Origin: Tamlana carrageenivorans
GTDB taxonomy: Bacteria; Bacteroidota; Bacteroidia; Flavobacteriales; Flavobacteriaceae
Length of the DNA stretch: 64,000 nt
NCBI RefSeq assembly: GCF_002893765.1
Contig: NZ_CP025938.1
Span: forward strand, 3,935,001-3,999,000
Reading direction: 5' to 3'
This document shows, piece after piece, positions 44,501 to 53,602 of this stretch (position 1 is the stretch's first letter; the number at the start of each line of letters is the position of its first letter). The translations under genes were made by a program, and so were the position numbers. The notes under the pieces were generated by a model, which had not been told where the DNA came from, searched no databases, and was given only the letters and a program-made list of their open reading frames with translations.

Positions 44501-45619
44501 TAATTCATTATCATACCATTCAAATAAATCTAACATAGCCTCTACATGACCTCCAGAACGTGTATTGGCTTTGTCTCTTTGTGGATCTTCCTGCGGCCAA
44601 TCATATAAGTGTACACCGTAAAAATCCATATCGGCACCTGTATAATCAATAAAGCCTTGGTACATATAATCCCATTGCCACCAATCTTTAGTTCTGTTTT
44701 CCCAAGCTTTTGGCCAAACGGCTTTACCTACTCCAGGGTTAGGAATGCCGCTTCCTATACCCGATAGCATGTTGTCGTACAATAAATTAGCCTCTGCACT
44801 AGAATTATCGTACCAAAATTGACCATCGGTTCTACTTGGAATACCATCTTGTTTGTAAAAATCGAGTTGCCCTAAACACATACCTCCAATTTTAGGAGCG
44901 TTAGCACCTAATTTTGCACGGACTTCCTGAGCGACAAGTTTGTGATATTCCCAGTTTTTCTCCATACTGGAAACAATCATACCAAATGATGGATTCATGT
45001 AATTCATATCGGGCTCATTATAAATTTCCCAATAGGTTGGCATTTCTTCACCAATTTGTCCAGGAGTTTCGGCATAATAATTTGCCAAATATTTAGCTAC
45101 CCAGTCTGCCGCTGCATCGGTATCTTTTACAAACCAGCCGCCTGCACCTTTACCAAAACCGGGATGCCATGATAAATTAGGATACATAGGTGTGTGGTCG
45201 TTAACCCCCATAATCATATGAGATTTACCTTCGTATTGATGACGATTGGCAAAGTCTTCAGATTCGTACCATTTTTTTAAACCATTTCCATGTACAGCCA
45301 TCTGCTCTTCATTCGCCCAACCAGGTTTATTGGGGTCTTCTTCCACATAGTGCATTTTCCAGGTTGCAGAACCTGTTTCGCGACCAAAGTAAACGTCTAG
45401 GTCGTTAATTAAGTAGTTTAGTTTGTCTTCATGACCTGTCCAGTCACCTTCGGGTAAGGAAGAGTGAATCGTCATACGTCGTTCACGTCCGAATCGCGAT
45501 TCTCCATCAACGGAGTGTTTCATGTTAAGATTGACATCGACATCAACCTGTGCAAATAGGCTCATTCCAATTAAGGTAAAAGTTGAGGCTAGTGCACTTT
45601 TTCTAGTAAAAAGTTGCAT
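41597..45619 (-). CDS. Secreted GH86-like beta-agarase/porphyranase with Ig-like, CBM6-like and type IX sorting domains
   Basis: 1340 residues. Signal peptide (SALASTFTLIGMSLFAQ), then a GH86-type clan GH-A barrel to about residue 600: MKHSVDGESRFGRERRMTIH, YLINDLDVYFGRETG, YWEIYNEPD with the probable acid/base Glu near residue 202, and IVMSEFGTV with the probable nucleophile near 384. Next comes an accessory beta domain (about 630-745), two or three bacterial Ig-like domains (about 750-1108, for example TWTSSNEAVATVDENGVVTA), a CBM6-like domain (about 1111-1245: GFRVNGDWIDYGNSGDWAEY) and a C-terminal type IX sorting domain (FYPNPASDVL...GVYLIHI). Cleaves red-algal galactans (agar or porphyran) outside the cell. 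No SusC/SusD or sulfatase genes lie beside it. Confidence 0.85.
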   Translation of the reverse strand: MQLFTRKSALASTFTLIGMSLFAQVDVDVNLNMKHSVDGESRFGRERRMTIHSSLPEGDWTGHEDKLNYLINDLDVYFGRETGSATWKMHYVEEDPNKPGWANEEQMAVHGNGLKKWYESEDFANRHQYEGKSHMIMGVNDHTPMYPNLSWHPGFGKGAGGWFVKDTDAAADWVAKYLANYYAETPGQIGEEMPTYWEIYNEPDMNYMNPSFGMIVSSMEKNWEYHKLVAQEVRAKLGANAPKIGGMCLGQLDFYKQDGIPSRTDGQFWYDNSSAEANLLYDNMLSGIGSGIPNPGVGKAVWPKAWENRTKDWWQWDYMYQGFIDYTGADMDFYGVHLYDWPQEDPQRDKANTRSGGHVEAMLDLFEWYDNELFGQKKDIVMSEFGTVNSGMINKPAWRDGKRDWLYIKPFNQMMMQFLERPSHVVYSMPFAPVKATWGAFFEGNNVVRYDGATLMEPKGSWTGDPSTWTMNEPTGGWEWSGIIHFFELWKDVEGTRIDTKASDIDVQVDAYVNGKHVYVILNNAIDDNKSINLNTFGLAGNNIENVELRHIFKGDAGYTQYTVANMTAAPAQVTLKPNSTIVLDYTFTNNVVIDQESEETKYMSAPLAGNAKNDRGTQLCHTASTPSITATVSGVVKPTHGEAIIRVGGFFPNPNDGNPGMKIKKLTVNGNDVIVQADNFIANTRGYGLGNFKGAWFGVLELECPIEYLQDGNNTVTFERYQAAEFTTLMIQVFDMTTDPGRTNGGSTITGLAFNSATEDVMNGETLGLAPIFTPEDASDKGLTWTSSNEAVATVDENGVVTAVADSGSTVITATSTADNSIAATITINAMPYQASSVTAMSIIEGDALTVAHYTNTDLNIEFTPTPTVAPEVEWTTSDDSVVEIVSNGTIIGKKVGETATITATVKGTTIKDDIVVTVGIAGQETIFCDALPTNFDATTNIDFTANVNIDGARELYIALVKGADVLASNTINLNAQGLETVPVSFTLANAPAPGTGYKLRAELTNGTTIIATCDNDITINQPTTISSITVSPSSAYAVTSDAIQLSATVLPADASNKTVNWTTSNANIATVDANGLVTAITSGTVTITATAVDGGLQDASVITFVDPSSSLIIEAEDLTSTSGTEDDSSWGGPGLGFRVNGDWIDYGNSGDWAEYQVNIPESGFYQVTYHYATPGSNTEITGTINGIDFSTDTFETTGAWTTPGTHIACAPLQVNAGTQTFKVTASGSDVWQWNLDKIELIKVPSDYAIGMPCGGSLSVDEVQNKAIRFYPNPASDVLNITNLKGYEKISLYDFTGRFIGKLEASGTINISHIPSGVYLIHIVGNQTTFSKTLIVSRD

Positions 45620-46149
45620 AAATAGTTCTGAGTTTTAGTTTTAGTTATTGTTGGTTTTATTATCGAATACAAAAATTAACACACATTTAATTAGCAATTC
45701 ATTAGCATTACATATGTATTTTTAAAATATTCGTAATTGGATAGTTGCAATATATAAACACAGTTACTTGAAGAAACAAAACTGCACTAAAAACCAACTA
45801 GACATAAACTAAACAAGCACATAAACCACCTAAAATCAACAACTTACAAGCTGTTCAACTATAGTTAAACTATGATAATTGAGTAAAAATCTAGAAAAAA
45901 GGGTGTAAAAACTGTATCGTACAGGAAAAACAAAATCCTAATTTGAAAGAAAAAACACCTAAAAAGTAATTCTCATGACATATTACATAACATTTTCAGG
46001 ACTACATTTAGGGATTATATCAAAGAAAATGAGCATATTAGGCAACCAAAATAGAAGTTGTTATAACAAACTTCGCAAAGTATTTCATTCCACTTAAAAA
46101 TTATGAAAATGGCAACGGTATTCCATTTAGGAAGCTAAATTAATTTTGA
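45620..46149. other. Intergenic region, 530 bp
   Basis: Upstream of the agarase-like gene. AT-rich, no supported ORF, no clear TAnnTTTG box; a small inverted repeat CTGTATCGTACAG lies near 45909. Such a long leader before a carbohydrate enzyme could hold a regulator site, but none was recognised. Confidence 0.5.
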
Positions 46150-47094
46150 TTAAAAAAGATTAGGCAGTTCCTTTTTTGCCAATTCATATTCGGCTATAAT
46201 GTTAGCGACTATTTCAGAAACAGGCTTGACATCATGAATAAGTCCAGAAATTTGTCCGATTTCCAATTCGCCCTCCACTAAATCACCTTCAAACATGCCT
46301 TTTTTAGCACGCCCCCTTCCGAGTAAGGCTTTCAAATCATCAACAGATGGAGACAATTTATATAAATCTTGAACCTGATTATAAAATTGATTTTTAATGA
46401 GTCTCACGGGAGCCAGTTCTTTAAGGGTTAATTGTGTATCGCCTTCCTTGGCATCAACTACCGCTTGTTTAAAGGCTTTATGGGCTGAACTTTCTTCACT
46501 AGCCACAAAACGACTGCCGATTTGCACGCCATCGGCACCTAAAATCATGGTAGCCAACATGGCGCTTCCTGTAGCAATACCACCTGCAGCTATTAATGGA
46601 ATGTTTAATTGTTCTTTAACCATAGGAATAAGGGTTAGCGTGGTGGTTTCATCCCTTCCGTTGTGGCCCCCAGCTTCAAAACCTTCTGCAACAACAGCAT
46701 CAACACCGGCTTCTTGAGCTTTAAGTGCAAATTTTACGCTACTAACTACATGTACCACGGTAATGCCACGTTCTTGTAACCAGGCGGTCCATGTTTTAGG
46801 ATTACCAGCCGAGGTAAAAACAATTTTCACACCTTCATCAACAATAATATTCATAATTTCTTGAATATTCGGATATAGCATCGGTACGTTGACACCAAAA
46901 GGTTTGTTAGTCGCTTTTTTACATTTCTGAATGTGCTCGCGTAGCACTTCTGGATACATAGACCCCGCCCCAAGCAGACCTAAAATGCCAGAATTACTAG
47001 CCGCTGAAGCTAAGCGCCAGCCGCTATTCCATACCATTCCTGCTTGAACGATTGGATATTTTATATTGAATAATTGTGTAATCCGATTGGTCAT
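46150..47094 (-). CDS. NAD(P)H-dependent flavin oxidoreductase / nitronate monooxygenase family
   Basis: 314 residues from ATG 47094 (MTNRITQLFNIKYPIVQAGM); the longer frame would run into mnmA. FMN-barrel of the 2-nitropropane dioxygenase family: LLGAGSMYPEVLREHIQK, FGVNVPML, VVAEGFEAGGHNGRDETT (catalytic His), LIAAGGIATGSAMLATMILG, DGVQIGSRFVASEES. Related enzymes include nitronate monooxygenases and enoyl-ACP reductase FabK; substrate unknown. It follows mnmA by 10 nt. Confidence 0.9.
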   Translation of the reverse strand: MTNRITQLFNIKYPIVQAGMVWNSGWRLASAASNSGILGLLGAGSMYPEVLREHIQKCKKATNKPFGVNVPMLYPNIQEIMNIIVDEGVKIVFTSAGNPKTWTAWLQERGITVVHVVSSVKFALKAQEAGVDAVVAEGFEAGGHNGRDETTTLTLIPMVKEQLNIPLIAAGGIATGSAMLATMILGADGVQIGSRFVASEESSAHKAFKQAVVDAKEGDTQLTLKELAPVRLIKNQFYNQVQDLYKLSPSVDDLKALLGRGRAKKGMFEGDLVEGELEIGQISGLIHDVKPVSEIVANIIAEYELAKKELPNLF

Positions 47095-47104
47095 ATTTTT
47101 TAAC

Positions 47105-48292
47105 TTAAGCAATAACACCAGAACCTACAAGTTCATCCTCTAAATACCAAGCCACAAATTGCCCTTCGGTAATGGCCGACTGAAAGTTTTCAAAAGATAC
47201 GTATAGCCCAGTATCCACTTTATGAAGTGTTGCGTTTTCAAGCGCTTGTCGGTAACGGATTCTGGCTTTAACTGCAAGCGTCTCGCCTGTTTGTAAAGCC
47301 AAATCTTCACGCACCCAATGCAATTCATCGTTGCTAACAAACAATGCTTTTTTATACAGGCCTGGATGTTCCTTCCCTTGCCCGGTATAAATCACATTTT
47401 CTTCAACATCGGTATCAATAACAAAAAGCGGTTCTACTGTACCACCTACGCCCAATCCTTTGCGCTGCCCTTTTGTAAAATAATGAGCCCCTTGATGTTT
47501 ACCTACAATTTTACCTAGGTCTTTTTTATATTCGATTTTACGGGATAAGAAGGCTAATTTTTCCTCTTCAGAATTAAAATCTGGTGTATTAACCTGATAT
47601 AAACTTTGATCACTCGAAATTTCAACTATGACACCTTCTTTAGGTTTAAGTTGTTGCTGAAGGAAATCTGGAAGCTTTACTTTTCCAATAAAACAAAGAC
47701 CTTGAGAATCTTTTTTATCGGCAGTAACCAGGTCTAACTTTGTTGCAATTTCACGCACCTGAGGCTTAGTTAATTCGCCTATGGGGAAAAGTGATTTCGC
47801 TAATTGTTCTTGGGAGAGCTGACATAAAAAGTAAGACTGATCTTTATTCCCATCCACTCCTGCTAATAATTGGTAAATATCCTTACCTTCTTTATGAATG
47901 GTTCCCTTTCTACAATAATGCCCTGTAGCCACATAATCAGCTCCTAGATCGAGGGCTATTTTCATAAAAACATCAAACTTAATTTCACGGTTACAAAGCA
48001 CATCGGGATTTGGTGTACGACCTCTTTCATATTCATGAAACATATAGTCTACAATGCGCTCTTTATATTGTTCGCTTAAATCGACCGTTTGAAACGGAAT
48101 ACCCAATTTTTCAGCAACTAACATCGCATCATTGCTATCATCTAACCAAGGACATTCATTAGAAATGGTTACCGAATCGTCGTGCCAGTTTTTCATAAAC
48201 AAACCAATAACCTCATAACCTTGCTCCTTTAATAAGTAAGCAGCAACGCTAGAATCTACACCTCCTGAAAGTCCAATAATAACTCGTTTCAT
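47105..48292 (-). CDS. mnmA: tRNA-specific 2-thiouridylase MnmA
   Basis: 395 residues. PP-loop GLSGGVDSSVAA, GLFMKNWHDD, catalytic Cys in RTPNPDVLCNREIKF and second Cys in KDQSYFLCQLSQEQL, DSQGLCFIGKV, HQGAHYFTKGQRKGLGVGG. Thiolates U34 of Lys, Glu and Gln tRNAs. First gene of a two-gene unit with the flavin oxidoreductase. Confidence 0.97.
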   Translation of the reverse strand: MKRVIIGLSGGVDSSVAAYLLKEQGYEVIGLFMKNWHDDSVTISNECPWLDDSNDAMLVAEKLGIPFQTVDLSEQYKERIVDYMFHEYERGRTPNPDVLCNREIKFDVFMKIALDLGADYVATGHYCRKGTIHKEGKDIYQLLAGVDGNKDQSYFLCQLSQEQLAKSLFPIGELTKPQVREIATKLDLVTADKKDSQGLCFIGKVKLPDFLQQQLKPKEGVIVEISSDQSLYQVNTPDFNSEEEKLAFLSRKIEYKKDLGKIVGKHQGAHYFTKGQRKGLGVGGTVEPLFVIDTDVEENVIYTGQGKEHPGLYKKALFVSNDELHWVREDLALQTGETLAVKARIRYRQALENATLHKVDTGLYVSFENFQSAITEGQFVAWYLEDELVGSGVIA

Positions 48293-48312
48293 TCTTAGAA
48301 AAAATTAGGGCA

Positions 48313-48320
48313 CAAAGATA
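48313..48320 (-). promoter_or_regulatory. -7 box for mnmA
   Basis: TATCTTTG followed by TGCCC on the minus strand, 20 nt from the ATG; no -33 TTG at 19-21 nt. Confidence 0.6.
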
Positions 48321-48574
48321 CATATAATTAAAAGATGTTTTTTACTTAGACTTTACACCAAACATAACAAACACCGATTATTTTTAACGTTTTAACAAAA
48401 AAATTATAAAAAATTTTGTGAATTCATATATTTATTAATATATTTATAGGAAATCAGTAAGAAAAATCAAAGCACCTCAAATGAAATTAATTCATTTTAG
48501 GTAGGAAAATAAAACGTTTTTCATTACATTTAGAATACCGATTTGAATTATACGTTCTAATTACAAAAATGAAA

Positions 48575-48740
48575 CACAAAAAACGCTCCTAAAAATTAAG
48601 GAAGCGTTTATAAAAATATCTCAATAGATAAGAAACACCTTCTATTTAAAAAGAAAAGTTAGTTTAGTTAGTTTTGGTTTGTTAGTTTGTAGACAATATT
48701 TCATTCTTTCCTTCCTGCAATAGTTGTCTATAAAAAAAGA
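48575..48740 (-). ncRNA. Candidate small RNA (hairpin, A/C-rich single-stranded stretch, terminator)
   Basis: Reading the minus strand: TAGACAA...TTGTCTA arms (48730-48724 with 48696-48690) can close a stem-loop, followed by the unstructured AAACTAACAAACCAAAACTA and ACTAAACTAAC repeats, and a terminator at 48611-48581. It begins right after the terminator of the YwqK-like gene. No consensus promoter was found in front of it, so it could be a 3'-UTR product or simply tandem termination. Confidence 0.35.
48581..48611 (-). terminator. Second terminator downstream of the YwqK-like gene
   Basis: Minus-strand stem AAACGCTTCCT / AGGAGCGTTT with one bulge, followed by TTTTTTGTG. Confidence 0.75.
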
Positions 48741-48741
48741 G

Positions 48742-48761
48742 CTCCTTAAAAGTCTAAGGAG
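48742..48761 (-). terminator. Terminator overlapping the YwqK-like stop codon
   Basis: CTCCTT/AAGGAG stem with an 8-nt loop; on the minus strand it continues CTCTTTTTTTAT. The TAG stop codon (48756-48754) lies at the stem-loop edge. Confidence 0.82.
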
Positions 48762-49458
48762 TTTTTTTTGTGCGTTTAGGTACATAGGAAAAATTCTTTT
48801 CATCAGTTAATTTTCCATTTCTATAGAATTTCCAAATACCTTCTTTTTTTCCTCTTTTAAAAACACCTTCCGATACCAATTGGCCTTTAGTATCATACGA
48901 TTTATACGGTCCATGGAACTCACCATTTTCATAATGACTTTCAGATAGGACAACACCCTTTTCTGTATACGAATAGGCCTTACCTTCTAATTTCCCATTA
49001 ACATAATTCTTTCTTTCAGCAACTTTACCATTAGGGAAATACACCAAACGCTCGCCAACTAATTCCCCAGTACTATCATAAGTTTCTAAGGTTAGTATTT
49101 TATCAGAATGTTTTTGATAGTATTTCCAAGTTCCAATATGCGCCTTACCGTTCATTTGACCTTCACTAATCACTTTGCCGTTTGAAGTCAAAAACTTAAC
49201 ATCGGCAATACCCGTTTTTTCATCAAACAATTTAGTAGCACTTAAAATCGCTTTGTTTTTATAATTCGTGTAAAATTTAAATAAACCGGTCTCTTTCCCA
49301 TGATTAAATGCGCCTTCATATCTTACTATGTTGGTATTGTCAAAATTCTTTTTCCAAATGCCATGACGCTTACCATTGGCATCGAACTGATTAATGTCTT
49401 GCGACCACATAAAACTGCTCACGAAAAACACGAAGCATACACTAAATATCTTTTTCAT
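48754..49458 (-). CDS. Exported MORN-variant (YwqK-like) repeat protein
   Basis: 234 residues with signal peptide (MKKIFSVCFVFFVSSFMWSQ). It consists of repeated MORN_2-type units of about 23 residues: GKRHGIWKKNFDNTN, GKETGLFKFYTNYKN, GKAHIGTWKYYQKH, GKLEGKAYSYTEKG, GEFHGPYKSYDTKG, GKKEGIWKFYRNGK. Databases sometimes name such proteins YwqK-family antitoxin, but there is no toxin partner here and it is exported, so I treat that label as unsupported. Function unknown, probably an envelope scaffold. Confidence 0.85.
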   Translation of the reverse strand: MKKIFSVCFVFFVSSFMWSQDINQFDANGKRHGIWKKNFDNTNIVRYEGAFNHGKETGLFKFYTNYKNKAILSATKLFDEKTGIADVKFLTSNGKVISEGQMNGKAHIGTWKYYQKHSDKILTLETYDSTGELVGERLVYFPNGKVAERKNYVNGKLEGKAYSYTEKGVVLSESHYENGEFHGPYKSYDTKGQLVSEGVFKRGKKEGIWKFYRNGKLTDEKNFSYVPKRTKKTP

Positions 49459-49712
49459 TTTTATCTTTTTTATCGCTTTCTCGGAATTACAATTGTAAAT
49501 ATTTCAACTCTTGTATTATTCAATTAACACATATCTAAAACGTGGTATTGCTAACTTTCTTGTACAAAAAAGGCTTTCTATAAAGTTGTATATTTCCAGA
49601 AATCAAACTTAGCTTATCATATTTTCAAAGGATAAAAATCCAACTGAGTACATATGATCTGCCTAATAGAATCGGAACAACCTTTAGAGAGCCTCTTTAA
49701 GTTATTGATATA

Positions 49713-51605
49713 TTATTTACGCTTTTGCTGCGCCTTTTGTTGTTGCTCAGCTTGCTCCATCATTTCCGCCATTTTCTTTTGGAAACGATTTTGTTTTTTA
49801 GGTTTCTTTTTATTCTCCTGAATTTGAGCATGAATTTTATCTTCATCCAAAATAAAGTTCTTAATCACTAAAATGATTCCGATACTAATTAAGTTTGAAA
49901 TAAAGTAATATAAACTTAAACCAGAAGCATAGTTATTAAAGAAAAACAACATCATTATAGGTGAGAAATACATCATGTATTTCATCATTTTAGCCATATC
50001 AGGCATGCCTTCTTGTTGTGGCTGTGATTGCATATTTTGTCCTGTTGTTAATCGCATATAGAAGAAAATAGCAATAGAAGCTAAAATTGGAAATAAACTT
50101 ACGTGGCTTCCATAAAACGGAATGTTAAACGGTAACTCTGCAATAGTATCATACGATGATAAATCGTCTACCCAAAGAAATGGCTTTTGCCTTAAGTCGA
50201 ATGCCGAAGGGAAAAACTGAAACAAAGCATAGAACACGGGCAATTGTACTAAAGCTGGTAAACAACCAGCCATCGGACTAGCGCCTGCTTTGGTTTGCAA
50301 AGCCATAGTTTCTTGCTGCGCCTTCATTTTGTTATTCTTGTGCTTTTCACGGATTTCATCCAATTCAGGTTTTAAAATCTTCATTTTGGCCTGAGACAAG
50401 AATTGTTTGTATTGCACAAAAGACAATAATATTTTCACCATAATGGTCATCACCACAATAGCAATTCCGTAAGGCATAAATCCGCCAAGGAAACTAAATA
50501 ATGGCATGAAAATATAACGGTTTATCCAACCAAAGATTCCCCAACCAAAAGGTACAAGCTCATCAAGGTTTCTATCGTAAGCATTTAATATGTCAAAATC
50601 GTTCGGACCAAAATACCAATCCATTGATTCGTTAATCTCGCCACCTTGTAACGCTAAAGGCATTTTAGCAGCAAATGCTTTCGTATAAACGGTATCAATC
50701 GTTTCGTCGTCTACTAAGTTTTCCGAATTAATATTCGCCGTTTTGAAAGCTTTATCGGTTAACAATACTGAAGAAAAGAAATGCTGTTTAAAGCCTATCC
50801 AAGTAACATCATCTAAATCTTTATCGGCATCTCTGGCACCTGTATAGTTATCTTTTCCGCCTTCATATTCGTAATGAATATCGGTATATCTATTTTCATA
50901 AGAAATACTCTTGGCGTGACGGTACCCCTTAAGTTTCCAATCTAAATTAATCTGTGATCCACTATTGATAACATCTCCTAAGCCTTGAGATCGCACGGCG
51001 AAATCAATCATATAGTCACCCTCTTTAATCTCGTAACGGTATTCTAAAAATTTAGATTCCGACACCTTAAGTTTCATAGAAACGACAGTAACATCACCAT
51101 TTTTAGTCACTTCTGGCACAAACGGTAAATCCTTAGTATTTAGAATTCGGCTATCTGTAGTTCCAAAATTAATATTGAATGAAGCGTTTTTATCTTGGAT
51201 AAGATAAATAGGAATTGAATCGTAATTTACAAACTCTTTTAGTTGTACTTCAGACAGATATCCTCCTTTACTACTAAATTTAAGTTTAAACAAATCACTT
51301 TCAACGACAGTTTCATCGCCGTTAGATTGCATTGCAGAATAAGCAAAAGCACCTAATTTATTTTTTAATTCAACTTGCTTTAAAGAATCTATCCCGGAAC
51401 CTGTATTGTAATCTGTTGCCGTTGTTGCTACGGTTTCTTGATCGGCATTTTCCTTTTGTTCGGCTGCAATTTGCTCTTGTTTAGCTTTTTCTTGTGCTTC
51501 AAGTTCTTCAGGTGTTGGCTGGTTTTGCCACAGCATGTAGGCTAAAATTCCGAAAATAAGTACAAATCCTATAATCGAATTAAGGTCTAATTTTTTTTCT
51601 TCCAT
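49713..51605 (-). CDS. yidC: Membrane protein insertase YidC
   Basis: 630 residues. N-terminal anchor (NSIIGFVLIFGILAYMLWQN), large periplasmic beta domain (about 80-340), and the five-helix insertase core: GWINRYIFMPLFSFLGGFMP, cytoplasmic hairpin QAKMKILKPELDEIREKH, AGASPMAGCLPALVQLPVFY, MMLFFFNNYASGLSLYYFIS. The C-terminal tail is basic (KKPKKQNRFQKKMAEMMEQA) as in ribosome-binding YidC proteins. Inserts and folds inner-membrane proteins. Downstream of pyrG in the same direction with a 114-nt gap, a common flavobacterial neighbour. Confidence 0.96.
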   Translation of the reverse strand: MEEKKLDLNSIIGFVLIFGILAYMLWQNQPTPEELEAQEKAKQEQIAAEQKENADQETVATTATDYNTGSGIDSLKQVELKNKLGAFAYSAMQSNGDETVVESDLFKLKFSSKGGYLSEVQLKEFVNYDSIPIYLIQDKNASFNINFGTTDSRILNTKDLPFVPEVTKNGDVTVVSMKLKVSESKFLEYRYEIKEGDYMIDFAVRSQGLGDVINSGSQINLDWKLKGYRHAKSISYENRYTDIHYEYEGGKDNYTGARDADKDLDDVTWIGFKQHFFSSVLLTDKAFKTANINSENLVDDETIDTVYTKAFAAKMPLALQGGEINESMDWYFGPNDFDILNAYDRNLDELVPFGWGIFGWINRYIFMPLFSFLGGFMPYGIAIVVMTIMVKILLSFVQYKQFLSQAKMKILKPELDEIREKHKNNKMKAQQETMALQTKAGASPMAGCLPALVQLPVFYALFQFFPSAFDLRQKPFLWVDDLSSYDTIAELPFNIPFYGSHVSLFPILASIAIFFYMRLTTGQNMQSQPQQEGMPDMAKMMKYMMYFSPIMMLFFFNNYASGLSLYYFISNLISIGIILVIKNFILDEDKIHAQIQENKKKPKKQNRFQKKMAEMMEQAEQQQKAQQKRK

Positions 51606-51719
51606 ATTTAAATTGCTGTCATTTTAGTGAATCAATCTTTTTTGAGAACGGTTTCGTTTTTGAAAATGACAAAGTATTTGTTTTAAACTCTTATTGGTTA
51701 AGCAATAAACTAACCAAAT

Positions 51720-53360
51720 TTATTTTTTTGCCATACTGGCACTTTTTTTCCCTCTACTATTGGTTAATGCTGCTTTAACGAACGCCACAAATAATGGGTG
51801 CGGATTAGCAACCGTACTTTTATATTCTGGATGGTATTGCACACCAACAAACCAAGGGTGTTCTGGAATTTCAACAATTTCTACCAAGCCGGTATCTGGA
51901 TTTAAACCCGTAGCAATCATACCCGCTGCTTCCATTTGATCTTTATAGTTGCCATTAAACTCATAGCGGTGTCTGTGACGTTCGCTTATTGTTTGAGTTT
52001 TGTAAATATCATGAACCACAGATCCTAATTTTAAGTCGCAAGCCCAAGCCCCTAAACGCATGGTACCACCCTTATCGGTAATGTTTTTTTGATCTTCCAT
52101 AAGATCAATTACTGCATGTTTGGTGTTGGCATTCATTTCAGAAGATGCGGCATCTTTAATACCTAGTACATTTCTAGCAAATTCGATAACAGCCATTTGC
52201 ATTCCTAAACATATTCCTAAAAATGGCACATTATTTTCTCGTACATATTGTACGGCATCAATTTTACCATCAATACCACGCTCACCAAATCCTGGAGCAA
52301 CCAAAACGCCATCTAAGTGTCCTAGTTTTAATTTAGCATTGTCTTTATTAATATACTCTGAATGAACCGATTCTACATTCACTTTAACTTCATTCTCTGC
52401 ACCAGCATGAATAAAGGCTTCTAAAATAGATTTATAAGAATCTTGTAACTCGACATATTTTCCAATTAATCCAATAGTAATTTCAGATTTCGGATTTTTA
52501 TGACGGTGTACAAACTGGTTCCATCTATCAATATCTGGAACATCACTTTTAAGCGCTAATTTTTCAAGAACTACTTTATCCAAACCTTCTTCTAACATTA
52601 AGTTTGGCACATCGTAAATGGTAGAAGCATCAATAGATTGAATAACCGCATTCTCTTTGACATTACAGAATAAGGCCAATTTACGACGTAAGTCTTTTGG
52701 TAAATTGTGCTCTGTTCTACACACTAAAATATCGGCCTGTACCCCACTTTCCATTAAGGTTTTAACACTGTGTTGGGTTGGCTTAGTTTTTAATTCGCCA
52801 GCAGCCGATAAGAATGGCACTAACGTTAAATGAATAACGATACCGTTATCTTCACCTAGGTCCCAACGTAACTGACGAACAGCCTCGATGTATGGTAAGG
52901 ATTCAATATCACCAACAGTACCTCCAATTTCAGTAATTACGATATCATAATCGCCAGAATTACCTAAAATTTGGATACGTTCTTTTATTTCATCTGTAAT
53001 ATGGGGAACAACCTGAACTGTTTTCCCTAAAAACTCGCCACGACGTTCTTTTTCAATGACACTTTGGTAGATTCTACCAGTGGTCACGTTGTTTGCTTGA
53101 CTGGTATTACGATTTAAAAAACGCTCATAATGCCCTAAATCTAAGTCAGTTTCTGCGCCATCTTCGGTCACATAACATTCGCCATGTTCATACGGATTTA
53201 AAGTTCCAGGATCGACATTAATATAAGGATCTAATTTTTGAATGGTTACTCGGTAACCTTGAGCTTGTAATAATTTAGCAAGAGATGCTGCTATAATTCC
53301 TTTACCTAAGGATGATGTAACTCCACCGGTTACAAAGATGTATTTCGTAGTACTTGTCAT
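51720..53360 (-). CDS. pyrG: CTP synthase
   Basis: 546 residues. N-terminal synthetase domain (KYIFVTGGVTSSLGKGIIAA, DPYINVDPGTLNPYEHGE, VITEIGGTVGDIESLPYIEA) and C-terminal class I glutamine amidotransferase with the nucleophile Cys in FLGICLGMQMAVIEFARN and His/Glu in GVQYHPEY. Makes CTP from UTP with ammonia from glutamine. TAAATTTG at 53388-53381 is a likely -7 box. Confidence 0.97.
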   Translation of the reverse strand: MTSTTKYIFVTGGVTSSLGKGIIAASLAKLLQAQGYRVTIQKLDPYINVDPGTLNPYEHGECYVTEDGAETDLDLGHYERFLNRNTSQANNVTTGRIYQSVIEKERRGEFLGKTVQVVPHITDEIKERIQILGNSGDYDIVITEIGGTVGDIESLPYIEAVRQLRWDLGEDNGIVIHLTLVPFLSAAGELKTKPTQHSVKTLMESGVQADILVCRTEHNLPKDLRRKLALFCNVKENAVIQSIDASTIYDVPNLMLEEGLDKVVLEKLALKSDVPDIDRWNQFVHRHKNPKSEITIGLIGKYVELQDSYKSILEAFIHAGAENEVKVNVESVHSEYINKDNAKLKLGHLDGVLVAPGFGERGIDGKIDAVQYVRENNVPFLGICLGMQMAVIEFARNVLGIKDAASSEMNANTKHAVIDLMEDQKNITDKGGTMRLGAWACDLKLGSVVHDIYKTQTISERHRHRYEFNGNYKDQMEAAGMIATGLNPDTGLVEIVEIPEHPWFVGVQYHPEYKSTVANPHPLFVAFVKAALTNSRGKKSASMAKK

Positions 53361-53380
53361 GTTGCGCTTTTAAACGCAGG

Positions 53381-53388
53381 CAAATTTA
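53381..53388 (-). promoter_or_regulatory. -7 box for pyrG
   Basis: TAAATTTG on the minus strand, 20 nt before the ATG; no -33 TTG at consensus spacing. The rest of the gap 53389-53602 shows nothing else. Confidence 0.5.
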
Positions 53389-53602
53389 CGAAATTTAAAT
53401 AGTTATTTGAGCGCTAATAACAAACATTATTTAAACACCCCAATTATCAACTCAAAATACTACATATCAACAAATTGAAAACAAATAGCTCATCTTAATT
53501 ATTTCCTCGCTTTTATAACAAAAAAACGCAGTGATTAATTTGCACTAAAATTCTTGCTAAAAAATAATAAGTCACAAACTAAAATGCTTTCAAATTTTGA
53601 AA

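Larger units (their letters stand above)
48293..48753. other. Intergenic region, 461 bp, with two terminators and a candidate small RNA
   Basis: From right to left it holds the YwqK terminator, a stretch rich in AACTAAC-type repeats flanked by TTGTCTA/TAGACAA, a second terminator, and the mnmA promoter region. No protein gene. Confidence 0.65.

Noticed and set aside
41889..45096. Many plus-strand ORFs opposite the agarase-like gene
   Set aside because: They are antisense shadows of a long, biased coding sequence, with no recognisable motifs.
48754..49458. YwqK 'antitoxin' of a toxin-antitoxin system
   Set aside because: It is an exported MORN-variant repeat protein with no toxin gene beside it.
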